A stretch of DNA of 64,000 bases, taken from Pseudomonas sp. ZH-FAD (lineage in GTDB: Bacteria; Pseudomonadota; Gammaproteobacteria; Pseudomonadales; Pseudomonadaceae). The notes under the pieces are model-generated. The model ran no database searches. It saw nothing but the letters and a program-made list of their open reading frames with translations, and was not told the DNA's origin. Both the position numbers and the translations under genes were made by a program. Position 1 is the first letter of the stretch; every line of letters starts with the position of its first letter. This document shows, in pieces, positions 1-8,630 of this stretch. The DNA lies in assembly GCF_002803095.1 (NCBI RefSeq), contig NZ_PGLR01000024.1:1-64000 (forward strand), in the 5' to 3' direction.

Positions 1-62
1 CCATTGCACAGGCCGATCTGGATCGTGACGCGCTCTGTGGCGCTGAGTTCGTGATAGGACAT
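1..62 (-). CDS. IS30-family transposase, N-terminal fragment
   Basis: An ATG on the minus strand at 62 opens a frame that runs off the left edge of the window and encodes MSYHELSATERVTIQIGLCN. This matches the usual start of IS30-family DDE transposases, which begin MSY-x-EL-x-x-x-ER-x-x-IQIG before an N-terminal helix-turn-helix. Only about 20 residues are visible, so the catalytic domain cannot be checked. The frame differs from that of the adhesin upstream, and the adhesin sequence stops resembling itself just before it. This indicates an element inserted into the adhesin gene in the same orientation. The assignment rests on N-terminal similarity alone. Confidence 0.7.
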   Translation of the reverse strand, partial: MSYHELSATERVTIQIGLCN

Positions 63-107
63 GGGGCAACACCTTACCGAAATGGTCGGGTGTTGCACTC
101 AGTTTTT
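1..107 (-). mobile_element. End of an IS30-like insertion sequence
   Basis: The adhesin reading frame keeps its family pattern down to about position 109 and then changes character. Between 107 and 62 lies a short leader, followed by the transposase start. The leader contains the paired arms GCAACACC (65-72) and GGTGTTGC (90-97), and a terminal inverted repeat probably begins near 97-107 on the minus strand. A leader of about 45 bases before the transposase is normal for the family. The other end and the target duplication lie outside the window, so the exact tip is an estimate. Confidence 0.6.
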
Positions 108-2469
108 GCGGCCGCCCCGTGTAGCCGCCAACCTCAGCGGCAGCGGTCGCAGTCAATGTGCTGTTCAGCAGGCTGCCGTCAGGATTAAAGGTCTCGCTGA
201 TGCTATAGACCAGCGGTTCAGTGCCGGAGGTCAGGCCCTGGGCGCCCAGCACCTCTGCCACCGTTTCGCTGCCTACCAAGCCGAATGCACCCGGGCCGTC
301 AGCCCCGAAGGACACCAGCGCCATCAAGCTACCAGCGCCCCCCTCCGTGCTGATCACCAGGCGCTGACCAGCTTCAGGATTACCGGGATAAGGCGAGTCC
401 AGTTGGTCTTCGTGCACGGTGCCGCCGACGGGCGCCTTGGTGGTCCATGCCACCTGGATATTGACGTCGTTGTAGTCGTTGTCACTGTTGCCGTCGTTGA
501 CATCCTCCCAGTTCTGGTTGCCCGGCGCGGTATTGTCGTCAACATGGGACTTGCCACCGGGATTCAGCGTGGGGTCGCTGAACAGAACGTGAGCGCCACC
601 GGCCCCATTGATTTCTGTATCGCCGATAAGGGCCTTCCACTGTCCCTCCACGATCTGGAAGGTTACCTCGGCGTTGCTGGCGGCGCCGTTCAAGCCCCCA
701 TTGGGAATGATGAAGAAACCAACCTGGCTCGGGTCGAGGCCATGAAGGGTGATCGAGTCTCCCTCAGCCAGGCCGCTGGTGTCGCCCCATATGATCTGAC
801 CGCTAATCGGCTCACCATCCGGGCCTTTGATGTAATAGCCGTAGCTGTTGAGGTATGAGGCATCACCGCCCTGATACGTGATGGTCAGGCAGTGTTTGAC
901 TCCGTCTTCCACCAACACGGGCACATCGTCTTCCACGTCGATCACGAAGCTGCCAGGGTTGAAGCCGCCTGGCACCGCGTCACCATCGTAGTCGGTGGCG
1001 ATCAGCAACTTGGAGAAGTCCAGCGCGAGATCCTTGTCGCCCAACAGCTCGCTGTCATCTCCATCCTTGCGTGGATGATCGATCGGCCCCGACAAGGTGA
1101 AGACATACCCACCATCGCTGGTCACCACCAGCGTGAATATCGGCACACCTCCCGCTGTCGCTGTCAGGGTGCTCGTGCTGCCGTCGTCCGAGACCTCGAC
1201 GGAATAGACCAACGGCTCCTTACCCGACGTCAGGGCCAATGCCTGCAGATCGCTCAATGCCTCAGGGTTGGTACTCAGCTGGAAGCCACCGCGCCCATCG
1301 GCCCCGAAGTTGACCAGCGCATCCAGTGCCCCCGGATCGCCAATCAGCTGATGGGTTTGCGCCGGCAGGTTGCCGGGCTCGGCGTTACCGATATCTATCA
1401 AGGCATCTTCATGCACGACGCCTCCGACGACCGGGCGCTGACCTTCACTGCCGGCCAGCTCGGGACTGTCGTCGTCGATCAGAATGCTCAAGCTGCCGCT
1501 TGCCGGGGTGCCGTTACCGTCGGTGATGGTGTAGTTGAACAGATAGAGGATGTCGTTCTCGTCGCTTTCACCCAAGGGCGGCGCGGCATGGTCCAGCGGA
1601 GCGAAGAGCTCGAACTGATAAGCCCCGGTCAGCAGGTCGGTGACCTGCACCTCGAACACCACCGTCTCGCCGGCAAAAGCGGTCAGGAGGAGGCCGTCGG
1701 CGCTGACCTGATAGGTCAGCGGCACACCACCCGAAGAGATACCCAGATCCGCCAGACCGGCAGTCGACCAGGTGAAGGTACCCGGACCGTCGGGCCCGAA
1801 GCTATAGCCCAGAACCCCGGTGACCAGCGTCGCCTCGCCATCCAGATCGTTCACTCCGCCAACGATGCCGTCAGGCAGGCCATCCTCGTCCACCGCATTG
1901 GAGGCTGTGCCACCCGTGGGAATACCATCTATCGCAGGAACGGCATCGTCAGCAGCGATGGGTTCACCCTCCGGAAACTCCGGTCCACCGGGTAGGCCTT
2001 CAGTGGGAAAACCGATCACCGGATCCAGCGCCCCACCGACCTCATCGAGCAGCACGAAGGAATGCCCGCCCCCCACGCCACCTGCTCCGCCAGCGCCAGC
2101 ACCCGGCCCAGCAGCAGTAGCTTCGCCCTCCAGAGTCGGGTCGACACCGGCTTCGATGGCGGCCTGCAAGCGCTCGACATCGGTGAGGTCGGCATCGCTG
2201 GGGGTGGCTGGAGGTGTTTCAGCGACCGGGGGCTGCGATTCGCCGCGATAGGCAAGCATCTGCGCGTCGAGCGTCATGCTGCTGTCGCGCCCAAGCGTCA
2301 GTTGCTGGCCGTTGGTCATGGCAACGGCCACCGCGCCCGAGGCGCCGGTTACCAGTTGCTCGCCCGCGTAGACCCGGTCTCCTTCACTGATCGGCCGGCG
2401 CGATCCGTCGCTCGCTACCGCGAACACTTCGCCGACAACCTGACTGACGACACCAATAAGAGTAGCCAT
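108..2469 (-). pseudogene. LapA-like retention-module adhesin, 5' part, interrupted by IS30-like element
   Basis: This is the N-terminal 787 or so residues of a giant surface adhesin exported by a type I system. Residues 1-75 form the retention module that lodges in the outer-membrane TolC pore. Residues 118-121 read TAAG, the site cut by the periplasmic protease LapG, and are followed by the usual Gly/Ala-rich run and GGGHSFVLL. Then come Ig/cadherin-like repeats with conserved LTSG-x-EPLVYS and STLTATA phrases (about 215-520), a DUF4114-type domain ending DNDYNDVNIQVAW (about 520-680), and another repeat. The sequence then runs into an IS30-like transposase at about 107, so the gene is probably broken and the C-terminal RTX and secretion signal are not visible. 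The exporter is encoded divergently at 2916-7826. LapD and LapG are not in the window. Confidence 0.75.
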
Positions 2470-2915
2470 GATTCCATCCTCACTACGGCTGCCGACCACC
2501 GCCGACACGTACCTACCGAAAGGGTCAGAACACCTTTTCGAAGCCGAGGAGAAACCCAAGACAGCTGATTGAAATGGAACGGCGCAAAATCCCAAAAACG
2601 CTACTGACAAAAAAATGTCACTACAACCTGCGTCGAACTACTCCATCAGATGAATCCCCGCCCTGTGATGCCTGACAACCCATTTCAGCTGCGCAACCCA
2701 CGGAAAATGAGGCTTTGCGCAGCTCACAGGTTCAAACAATGTGCTGCTTTTCGCAGAGTTCATAAGATTTTTTCTGAATATAGGTTGTGAAAAAAACATC
2801 TTAGGTTCTCCAAAAGTTGTTCTTAGCTCTGATGTTACAAGCCTGAAACGGTTTTACAGGCAAAAACGCCATTTTTATGGCGACAGGATAAGAACATCAG
2901 TCAGGAGAAACGCCA
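2470..2915. promoter_or_regulatory. Divergent promoter region between adhesin and its type I exporter
   Basis: These 446 bases hold no convincing gene. The half nearer the exporter is much more A/T-rich than the surroundings (2750-2890), as expected of promoter DNA. A perfect hairpin CGCCAT-TTTT-ATGGCG lies at 2867-2882, just before the Shine-Dalgarno sequence and start of the TolC gene. A weaker pair, GCCTG (2841-2845) with CAGGC, flanks it upstream. I could not place -35/-10 boxes or a FleQ site with confidence. Confidence 0.5.
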
Positions 2916-4271
2916 ATGCGCACCCTAACCCCGCTATGGAGCGCCATGCTTTTGGCGACTGTTTGCAGTCAGGCGCAAGCCATGAATCTCTCGGAAGCGA
3001 TTCAGAGCACGTTGGACAATCACCCGGAAATCCACGCTGCCGCCAATAGCCGACTCTCATCGGATGAAGACGTGAAATTCGCCAAGGGCGGATACCTGCC
3101 CACCGTCGATCTGCTGGTCGGTTATGGCCGGGAACGTACTGACAGCCCAAGTACACGGGCGCTTGGCGATCACAACAAGGAGACCCTGAACTACCGCGAT
3201 GCCGAACTGCGCCTGCGGCAGATGCTGTTCGACGGTTTCAACACGCCCAACGAGGTGGCGCGCACCCAGGCGGTGGTCAACTCCCGTGCCTACCGTCTGC
3301 TCGGCACCTCCGAAAGCCTGGCCCTGCGCACCGTCGAGGTGTACCTCGATGTGCTGATGCGCCGCGAGATGGTCACCCTGGCGCGCAACAACCTGCAGGC
3401 ACACCAGCGCATCAACGATCAGATCGGCTTGCGCAGTCGCCAGGGCGTTGGCAGCACTGCCGACCTGGACCAGTCCGAAGCTCGCTTGGCACTCGCGCAG
3501 AACAACCTCTACACCGAAGAAGTCAACCTGGCCGATGCCGAAGCCAACTTCTTCAGTGCCGTGGGCCGTCTGCCGGATCAGTTGGAAAGCCCGGCATCGA
3601 TCAGAGGCGGCATGCCTGCCGATCTGCTCGCTGCGCGGCAGACCGTGATGGACAACAACCCCTTCCTGAAATCAGCGCAGGCTGACGTCAACGCCGCCGA
3701 GAAGCAGTACGAGGTAGCCAAGTCGCCGTTCTACCCACGCTTCGATCTGGAGCTGGCGACCTCGGCCGATGACAACGTGCAGGGCGATGAGGGTCACTAC
3801 AACACCTGGCGAGCTGCCGTGGTGATGAACTACAACCTGTTCAATGGCATGCGCGACAAGGCCCGGCTGCAGTCGGCTGCGCACCAGATCAACGAGTCGA
3901 TGGACATCCGCAACAACGCGCTGCGCGTGCTCAACGAGAACCTCTCGCTGGCCTGGAACGCCATGGAGAACGCGCGCCTGCAAACCCCCAAGGCGCGTGA
4001 TTACGCGGACTACACCTCACGGGTTCGCGAGGCCTACCAGCAGCAGTTCAGCCTGGGCCAACGCACCTTGCTCGACCTGCTCGACAGCGAAAACGAGCTG
4101 TTCACCGCCAACCGTCGTTACACCGAGGTGCGCTACGGCGAAGAGTTCTCGATGTACCGCGTCGTTGCGGCAATGGGTGATCTGTTGCGCCAGCAACAGG
4201 TCGTAGTCCCGGCAGAAGCTGTAGCCCTCACTGAAGTGAAGAGCGAGGCACGCTTGCCGGATATGAAGTAG
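2916..4271 (+). CDS. TolC-family outer membrane channel of LapBC-type exporter
   Basis: A 451-residue outer-membrane efflux protein. A signal peptide of about 22 residues ends SQAQA, and the first helix of the mature protein carries the TolC-family opening (LSEAIQSTLDNHPEI). Two internally similar helical halves follow, with the usual R-x-x-x-LDLLD-x-EN-x-L motif near residue 385. The ATG at 2916 has the SD-like AGGAGAAA a few bases upstream. It is followed 24 bases later by the ABC component and then the membrane-fusion protein, which gives a complete type I secretion operon. In Pseudomonas this type of TolC protein (LapE/AggA) both exports and anchors LapA-like adhesins, which fits the divergent adhesin gene. 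The particular cargo is inferred from position. Confidence 0.88.
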   Translation: MRTLTPLWSAMLLATVCSQAQAMNLSEAIQSTLDNHPEIHAAANSRLSSDEDVKFAKGGYLPTVDLLVGYGRERTDSPSTRALGDHNKETLNYRDAELRLRQMLFDGFNTPNEVARTQAVVNSRAYRLLGTSESLALRTVEVYLDVLMRREMVTLARNNLQAHQRINDQIGLRSRQGVGSTADLDQSEARLALAQNNLYTEEVNLADAEANFFSAVGRLPDQLESPASIRGGMPADLLAARQTVMDNNPFLKSAQADVNAAEKQYEVAKSPFYPRFDLELATSADDNVQGDEGHYNTWRAAVVMNYNLFNGMRDKARLQSAAHQINESMDIRNNALRVLNENLSLAWNAMENARLQTPKARDYADYTSRVREAYQQQFSLGQRTLLDLLDSENELFTANRRYTEVRYGEEFSMYRVVAAMGDLLRQQQVVVPAEAVALTEVKSEARLPDMK

Positions 4272-4295
4272 TACCGGCGTGAGGAGTAGTAGAAA

Positions 4296-6455
4296 TTGAC
4301 CACCATGGAACGGCCAGGCCCGTCCAGTGATCCGCGGCTCAGTCACGACGATCCGCTGCTGGATGGTTTGTTGATCCTCTGTCGGCTACACGGCTGCTCG
4401 GCCAGCCGTGGCACCCTCAGTGCCGGCCTGCCCATGCCGGAGCAACGCATGAGCCCCGACCTGCTGCCGCGTGCTGCGGCACGGGCCGGGCTGCAGGGGC
4501 GTCTGCTACAGCGCGAGCTCGCCAGCATTTCCGCCCTCAACCTGCCAGTCCTGCTGCTGCTCAAGGACGGTCGCTGTGCGGTCCTGCGCCAGTGGGGGCC
4601 GAAGCAGCAGGCGCAGATACTGCCCTGCGAGACCGATGGCGGCGAACAATGGGTCAGCCGTGAACAGCTGGCCGCCGAGTACAGCGGCCGTGCCTTTTTT
4701 GCCCGCCCTCGACATCAGCTGGAAGAAGCCCGCACGCCGCTGGTGCCACGCATCGAAGCCTGGTTTCGCGACACCCTCAAGCTGTCGCGCTGGCTCTACA
4801 CCGATGCCGTTCTGGCCAGCCTGCTGATCAACCTGCTGGGCCTGATGGTGCCGCTGTTCGTGATGCAGACCTACGACCGTGTAGTGCCCAACCAGGCGAC
4901 CGCAACGCTCTGGGTGTTGGCCATCGGCCTGTTTATCGGCACCGGTTTCGAACTGCTGCTCAAGGTGCTGCGCGCGCACCTGCTCGACACGGCAGGCAAG
5001 AAGACCGACGTGGTGCTGTCGGCCACCTTGTTCGAGCGCATCACCGGCATGTCGATGAAGGCGCGGCCGGCCAGCGTGGGCGGTTTTGCACAAAGCATTC
5101 ATGATTTTCAGGGGCTGCGTGACTTTCTCACCGCAGTGACGCTGACCAGCCTGATCGATCTGCCCTTCTCCCTGCTGATGCTGCTGGTGATCGGGCTGAT
5201 CGGCGGCCCGCTGGTGTTCATCCCGCTGTTGGCCTTCCCGATCACCGCGCTGTTCGCCTACATCATTCAGGCACGCCTGCGCGACACCGTGCAAAGAAGC
5301 CTGCAGCTTGGCTCGCAACGCCAGGCGCTGCTGATCGAAACCCTCGGAGGCCTGGAAACGCTCAAGGCCTGTGGTGCCGAAAGCGAGCGTCAGCACCAAT
5401 GGGAGCAAACCCATGGCGCCCTCACCCGCCTGGACGGCCACGCAAAATTCCTCGCCTCGCTGGCTACCAACGGCACCCTGTTCCTGCAGCAGTTCGCCGG
5501 CATGGCCACCATAGTCGCGGGGGTCTATCTGATCATCGCCGGCAATCTCAGCGTCGGTGCGCTGGTGGCCTGCTACATGCTCGGCAGCCGCATCCTCGCC
5601 CCACTGGGACAGATCGCCGGGCTGATCACCCGCTACCAGCAGGCACGCCTGACCATGACCAGCACCGATGCCCTGATGGCTCTGCCGCAGGAGCGTCAGG
5701 ACAAGCAGCGGCCGCTGGATCGCACCCAGCTCAAGGGGGCACTGGAGGTGCGGCAGATCAGTTTCACCTACCCCGGCCAGAGCGCACCGGCGCTGAACAA
5801 CGTCAGCCTGCGCCTGGGCGCTGGCGAACGCCTCGGCATCATCGGTCGCAGCGGCTCGGGCAAGAGCACCCTGGCGCGACTGCTGATGGCCTTCTACAGC
5901 GCCGACGAAGGACAGATACTGCTGGACAACCTCGACCTGCGCCAACTCGACGTCGCCGACCTGCGCCATCAGATCGGCTACGTCGCCCACGACCTGCCAC
6001 TGCTGGCCGGCAGCCTGCGCGACAACCTGACCCTCGGCGCCCGTTACATCAGCGACGCACGCATGCTCGAAGTCGCCGAGCTCACCGGCGTGGTGGACCT
6101 GGCCCGCCAGCATCCGCAAGGCTTCGACCGCCCGGTAGGCGAACGCGGCCAGCTGCTCTCCGGCGGCCAGCGCCAGGCCGTGTTGCTGGCCCGCGCACTG
6201 TTGCTCGACCCGCCAATCCTGGTGCTCGACGAACCCACCAGCGCCATGGACAACACCAGCGAAGACCTGCTGCGCCAACGCCTGCACAAGTGGGTGCAGG
6301 GCAAAACGCTGATCCTCATCACCCACCGTGCCTCCATGCTCAGCCTGGTGGATCGCCTGGCCGTGCTGGACAACGGCCATGTGGTGGCGGACGGACCGAA
6401 GGAAGCGGTGATCGAAGCCTTGCGCAAGGGCCGCGTCGGCCCGGCCAGCCTGTAG
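4296..6455 (+). CDS. lapB: Type I secretion ABC transporter (permease/ATPase), LapB-like
   Basis: A 719-residue inner-membrane ABC exporter. The first 140 or so residues are a C39-peptidase-like domain without the usual catalytic Cys motif, so it probably binds substrate rather than cuts it. Membrane helices occupy roughly 165-440. The nucleotide-binding domain has Walker A GRSGSGKST near 517, signature LSGGQ near 621 and Walker B ILVLDEP near 641. The likely start is TTG at 4296, because GAGGAG at 4281-4286 is correctly spaced for it but too far from the ATG at 4305. It sits between the TolC and HlyD genes. The lapB name follows the divergent LapA-like adhesin; BapC-type exporters of other adhesins are close alternatives. 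Confidence 0.88.
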   Translation: MTTMERPGPSSDPRLSHDDPLLDGLLILCRLHGCSASRGTLSAGLPMPEQRMSPDLLPRAAARAGLQGRLLQRELASISALNLPVLLLLKDGRCAVLRQWGPKQQAQILPCETDGGEQWVSREQLAAEYSGRAFFARPRHQLEEARTPLVPRIEAWFRDTLKLSRWLYTDAVLASLLINLLGLMVPLFVMQTYDRVVPNQATATLWVLAIGLFIGTGFELLLKVLRAHLLDTAGKKTDVVLSATLFERITGMSMKARPASVGGFAQSIHDFQGLRDFLTAVTLTSLIDLPFSLLMLLVIGLIGGPLVFIPLLAFPITALFAYIIQARLRDTVQRSLQLGSQRQALLIETLGGLETLKACGAESERQHQWEQTHGALTRLDGHAKFLASLATNGTLFLQQFAGMATIVAGVYLIIAGNLSVGALVACYMLGSRILAPLGQIAGLITRYQQARLTMTSTDALMALPQERQDKQRPLDRTQLKGALEVRQISFTYPGQSAPALNNVSLRLGAGERLGIIGRSGSGKSTLARLLMAFYSADEGQILLDNLDLRQLDVADLRHQIGYVAHDLPLLAGSLRDNLTLGARYISDARMLEVAELTGVVDLARQHPQGFDRPVGERGQLLSGGQRQAVLLARALLLDPPILVLDEPTSAMDNTSEDLLRQRLHKWVQGKTLILITHRASMLSLVDRLAVLDNGHVVADGPKEAVIEALRKGRVGPASL

Positions 6456-6467
6456 GAGCGACGAGCG

Positions 6468-7826
6468 ATGCAAGCGACCCAGAGCCTCGGCAACTACTTC
6501 GGCAGCCTGCGCGAGAAACGCCAGGACACCGAGTTCATGCCGGAAGTCGAGGGTGCCATTCTGGAGGACTCACCCTGGCTCAGCCGCGCCACGATCTGGG
6601 TGGTCAGCGCCTGCCTGCTGGCAGCGCTGGTCTGGGCAAATTTCGCCGTGCTGGAAGAGGTCACTACCGGCGAAGGCAAGGCCATCCCGTCGAGCAAGGT
6701 ACAGGTGATCCAGAATCTGGAAGGCGGCATCGTCAGTGAGATCTTCGTGCGCGAAGGCCAGGTGGTGGACAAAGGGGACACCCTGCTGCGGCTGGATGAC
6801 ACGCGCTTTCTATCCAATCGCGGGGAAACCGAAGCGGATCGGCTGGCGCTCATCGCCCGTCTCGAACGACTGAGCGCCGAGGCCGAAGGCCGCGAACCGC
6901 AACTGCCCGAAGAAATCACCCGCGACGCGCCACAGCTGGCCGAAGACCAGTTGGCCCTGTATCGCTCGCGCCAGCAACGACTGCGCAGCGAGCAACGCAC
7001 ATTGGGCGAACAACTGCGGCAAAAGGAGCAGGAGCTCGCCGAATTTCGCTCCAAGGCCCAGCAATACCGTTCCAGTCTCGGCCTGTTGCAGCAGGAGCTG
7101 AACATGTCGCAACCCCTGGTGGCCTCGGGCGCCATTTCCGAGGTCGAGGTGTTGCGTCTGCGCCGCAGCGTGGTGGAAGTACGCGGCTCGCTGGAAGCCA
7201 CCAACCTGGCCATCCCACGCGCCGAAGCGGCGATGAGCGAGATCAGGAGCAAGATGGAGGAGTCCGAGCTGGCGTTCCGCGACGAAGCCGTCAAGGAGCT
7301 CAACGAATTACGTACCGAGCTGCAGAAGATCACCGCCACCAGCGTCGCCATTCAGGACAAGGTGACCCGTACCACCGTGACCTCGCCGGTGCGTGGGGTG
7401 ATCAAGCAGCTCAAGGTCAACACCATCGGCGGCGTGGTGCAGCCGGGCAGCGACATGCTGGAGATCGTACCGCTGGACGACAGCCTGCTGATCGAAGCCA
7501 AGGTGCGTCCGCAGGATGTGGCCTTCCTCCATCCCGGCCAGAAGGCCATGGTCAAGTTCACCGCCTACGACTACACCATCTACGGCGGGCTCAAGGCCAA
7601 CCTGGAACTGATCAGCGCCGACACCATCACCGACGAGGAAGGCAACAGCTTCTACCTGATCCAGGTGCGCACCGACAAAAGCCACCTGGGCAGCGAGGAG
7701 AACCCGCTGCTGATCATCCCCGGCATGGTCGCCACGGTGGACATCATCACCGGCGAGAAGAGCGTGCTGGCCTATCTGCTCAAGCCCGTGCTCAAAGCCC
7801 GCTCGGAAGCCATGCGCGAGCGTTGA
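6468..7826 (+). CDS. lapC: HlyD-family periplasmic adaptor of type I secretion, LapC-like
   Basis: A 452-residue membrane-fusion protein. It has a cytoplasmic N-terminus, a single membrane helix near 40-60, a biotinyl-lipoyl-like segment (QNLEGGIVSEIFVREGQVV), a long Glu/Arg/Gln-rich coiled coil from about 110 to 290, and a C-terminal beta-barrel half with the family phrase VTSPVRGVIKQL and GGVVQPG. It bridges the ABC protein and the TolC channel. It starts 12 bases after the ABC gene and is the last gene of the operon; a REP-type hairpin follows at 7847-7915. Confidence 0.9.
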   Translation: MQATQSLGNYFGSLREKRQDTEFMPEVEGAILEDSPWLSRATIWVVSACLLAALVWANFAVLEEVTTGEGKAIPSSKVQVIQNLEGGIVSEIFVREGQVVDKGDTLLRLDDTRFLSNRGETEADRLALIARLERLSAEAEGREPQLPEEITRDAPQLAEDQLALYRSRQQRLRSEQRTLGEQLRQKEQELAEFRSKAQQYRSSLGLLQQELNMSQPLVASGAISEVEVLRLRRSVVEVRGSLEATNLAIPRAEAAMSEIRSKMEESELAFRDEAVKELNELRTELQKITATSVAIQDKVTRTTVTSPVRGVIKQLKVNTIGGVVQPGSDMLEIVPLDDSLLIEAKVRPQDVAFLHPGQKAMVKFTAYDYTIYGGLKANLELISADTITDEEGNSFYLIQVRTDKSHLGSEENPLLIIPGMVATVDIITGEKSVLAYLLKPVLKARSEAMRER

Positions 7827-7846
7827 TTACCTGCCGTGCACGCTGC

Positions 7847-7915
7847 GTAGCCCGGATGAAATCCGGGATTGATTGTCGAGACGCAGAACCTCCCCGGATT
7901 GCATCCGGGCTACGT
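7847..7915. repeat. REP palindrome pair (type A) after the secretion operon
   Basis: GTAGCCCGGATGAAATCCGG at 7848-7867 is paired with its inverted partner CCGGATTGCATCCGGGCTAC ending at 7914. The same unit recurs at 8582, 11428, 21027, 26326, 26536 and about 31250, always between genes. It forms a stable stem and lies between the convergent ends of the HlyD gene and the DTW gene, where it may stabilise transcript ends or aid termination. Confidence 0.75.
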
Positions 7916-7954
7916 GGCCGAAGCGATACCGTAGGGTGCGCCGCGCGTACCTCC

Positions 7955-8548
7955 TTAGCGCTGGTGATTGCGGATAAAGACCTCTTCTCCCATCGCTGCG
8001 ATCTGCCCTTCGATCAGCGCATCGAAGGGCCGTAGCAACGCCTCGAACCCCTGCGGAGCCTCCAGCACATCCAGCGCGGCAACGATCGCCTCGATGGTCG
8101 ACAGCGCCCCCTCTTCCGGCGCCTTGCGCAGACGGTAGCGCGACGGGGCCACGGCTCCCAGGCTCACGCGCGGCAACGTCGCCAGTAGCGGGTTGAGATG
8201 CAGCAGCTTGCGCGCCTTGCGCCAGGTGCCGTCGGGCACCACCAACAGCAAGGGTTTCTCGTCAGGTGCATAAGCACTCAGAGCGACGGACTCTTCACCG
8301 GGAAATAGCAGGCAGGCGCGATAATCAGACTGCGCGAGCAATTGTGGCAAATCATCGAATACCTCACCGACGCGCAGCTCCGCGTTGCGCAAGCCAAGCG
8401 CAGCCAGGCGAGCGGTATTGAGGGCATGGCCGACTTCACTCGGGTGCTGCAGGATGAGCACACGAGTACAACTATCAAGGTTGGGAATCAGCGGGCAGAG
8501 GCAGTGGCCAAGCGGGCGCTGGCAGCGGGAGCAGGTCGGACGAGGCAT
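7955..8548 (-). CDS. DTW-domain tRNA-uridine aminocarboxypropyltransferase
   Basis: A 197-residue DTW-domain protein of the TapT/TuaA family, which transfers the 3-amino-3-carboxypropyl group of S-adenosylmethionine to a tRNA uridine (acp3U, position 47 in E. coli). The N-terminus has the Cys-rich metal site C-x-x-C-x6-C-x-C (MPRPTCSRCQRPLGHCLCPL). The central signature is PDGTWRKARKL near residue 120, with Gly in place of the second Asp/Thr seen in some members, followed by an LRKAPEEGALSTIEA segment typical of the family. I start it at 8548 because the Cys motif begins there; the open frame extends farther upstream but only into the neighbouring gene. Confidence 0.87.
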   Translation of the reverse strand: MPRPTCSRCQRPLGHCLCPLIPNLDSCTRVLILQHPSEVGHALNTARLAALGLRNAELRVGEVFDDLPQLLAQSDYRACLLFPGEESVALSAYAPDEKPLLLVVPDGTWRKARKLLHLNPLLATLPRVSLGAVAPSRYRLRKAPEEGALSTIEAIVAALDVLEAPQGFEALLRPFDALIEGQIAAMGEEVFIRNHQR

Positions 8549-8581
8549 GCCGCGCAGTGTGCCAGAACACCTCGAACTCGC

Positions 8582-8625
8582 GTAGCCCGGATGCGATCCG
8601 GGAACCCCCAGACTGCATCCGGCTG
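8582..8625. repeat. REP unit (type A) between DTW gene and chemoreceptor gene
   Basis: GTAGCCCGGATGCGATCCGGG at 8583-8603 with a degenerate inverted partner (ACTGCATCCGGCTG) downstream. It lies in the 82-base gap between the stop of the chemoreceptor gene (8631) and the start of the DTW gene, on whose transcript it may act as a 3' stem. Confidence 0.6.
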
Positions 8626-8630
8626 CAGGG

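Noticed and set aside
2600..2900. FleQ box controlling the adhesin/exporter divergent promoters
   Set aside because: No convincing match to the FleQ consensus could be found by eye in this A/T-rich stretch.
4506..6473. 655-codon minus-strand frame opposite the LapB-like gene
   Set aside because: The plus strand encodes a complete ABC exporter with all motifs; the antisense translation is Gln/His/Ala-rich and matches no family.
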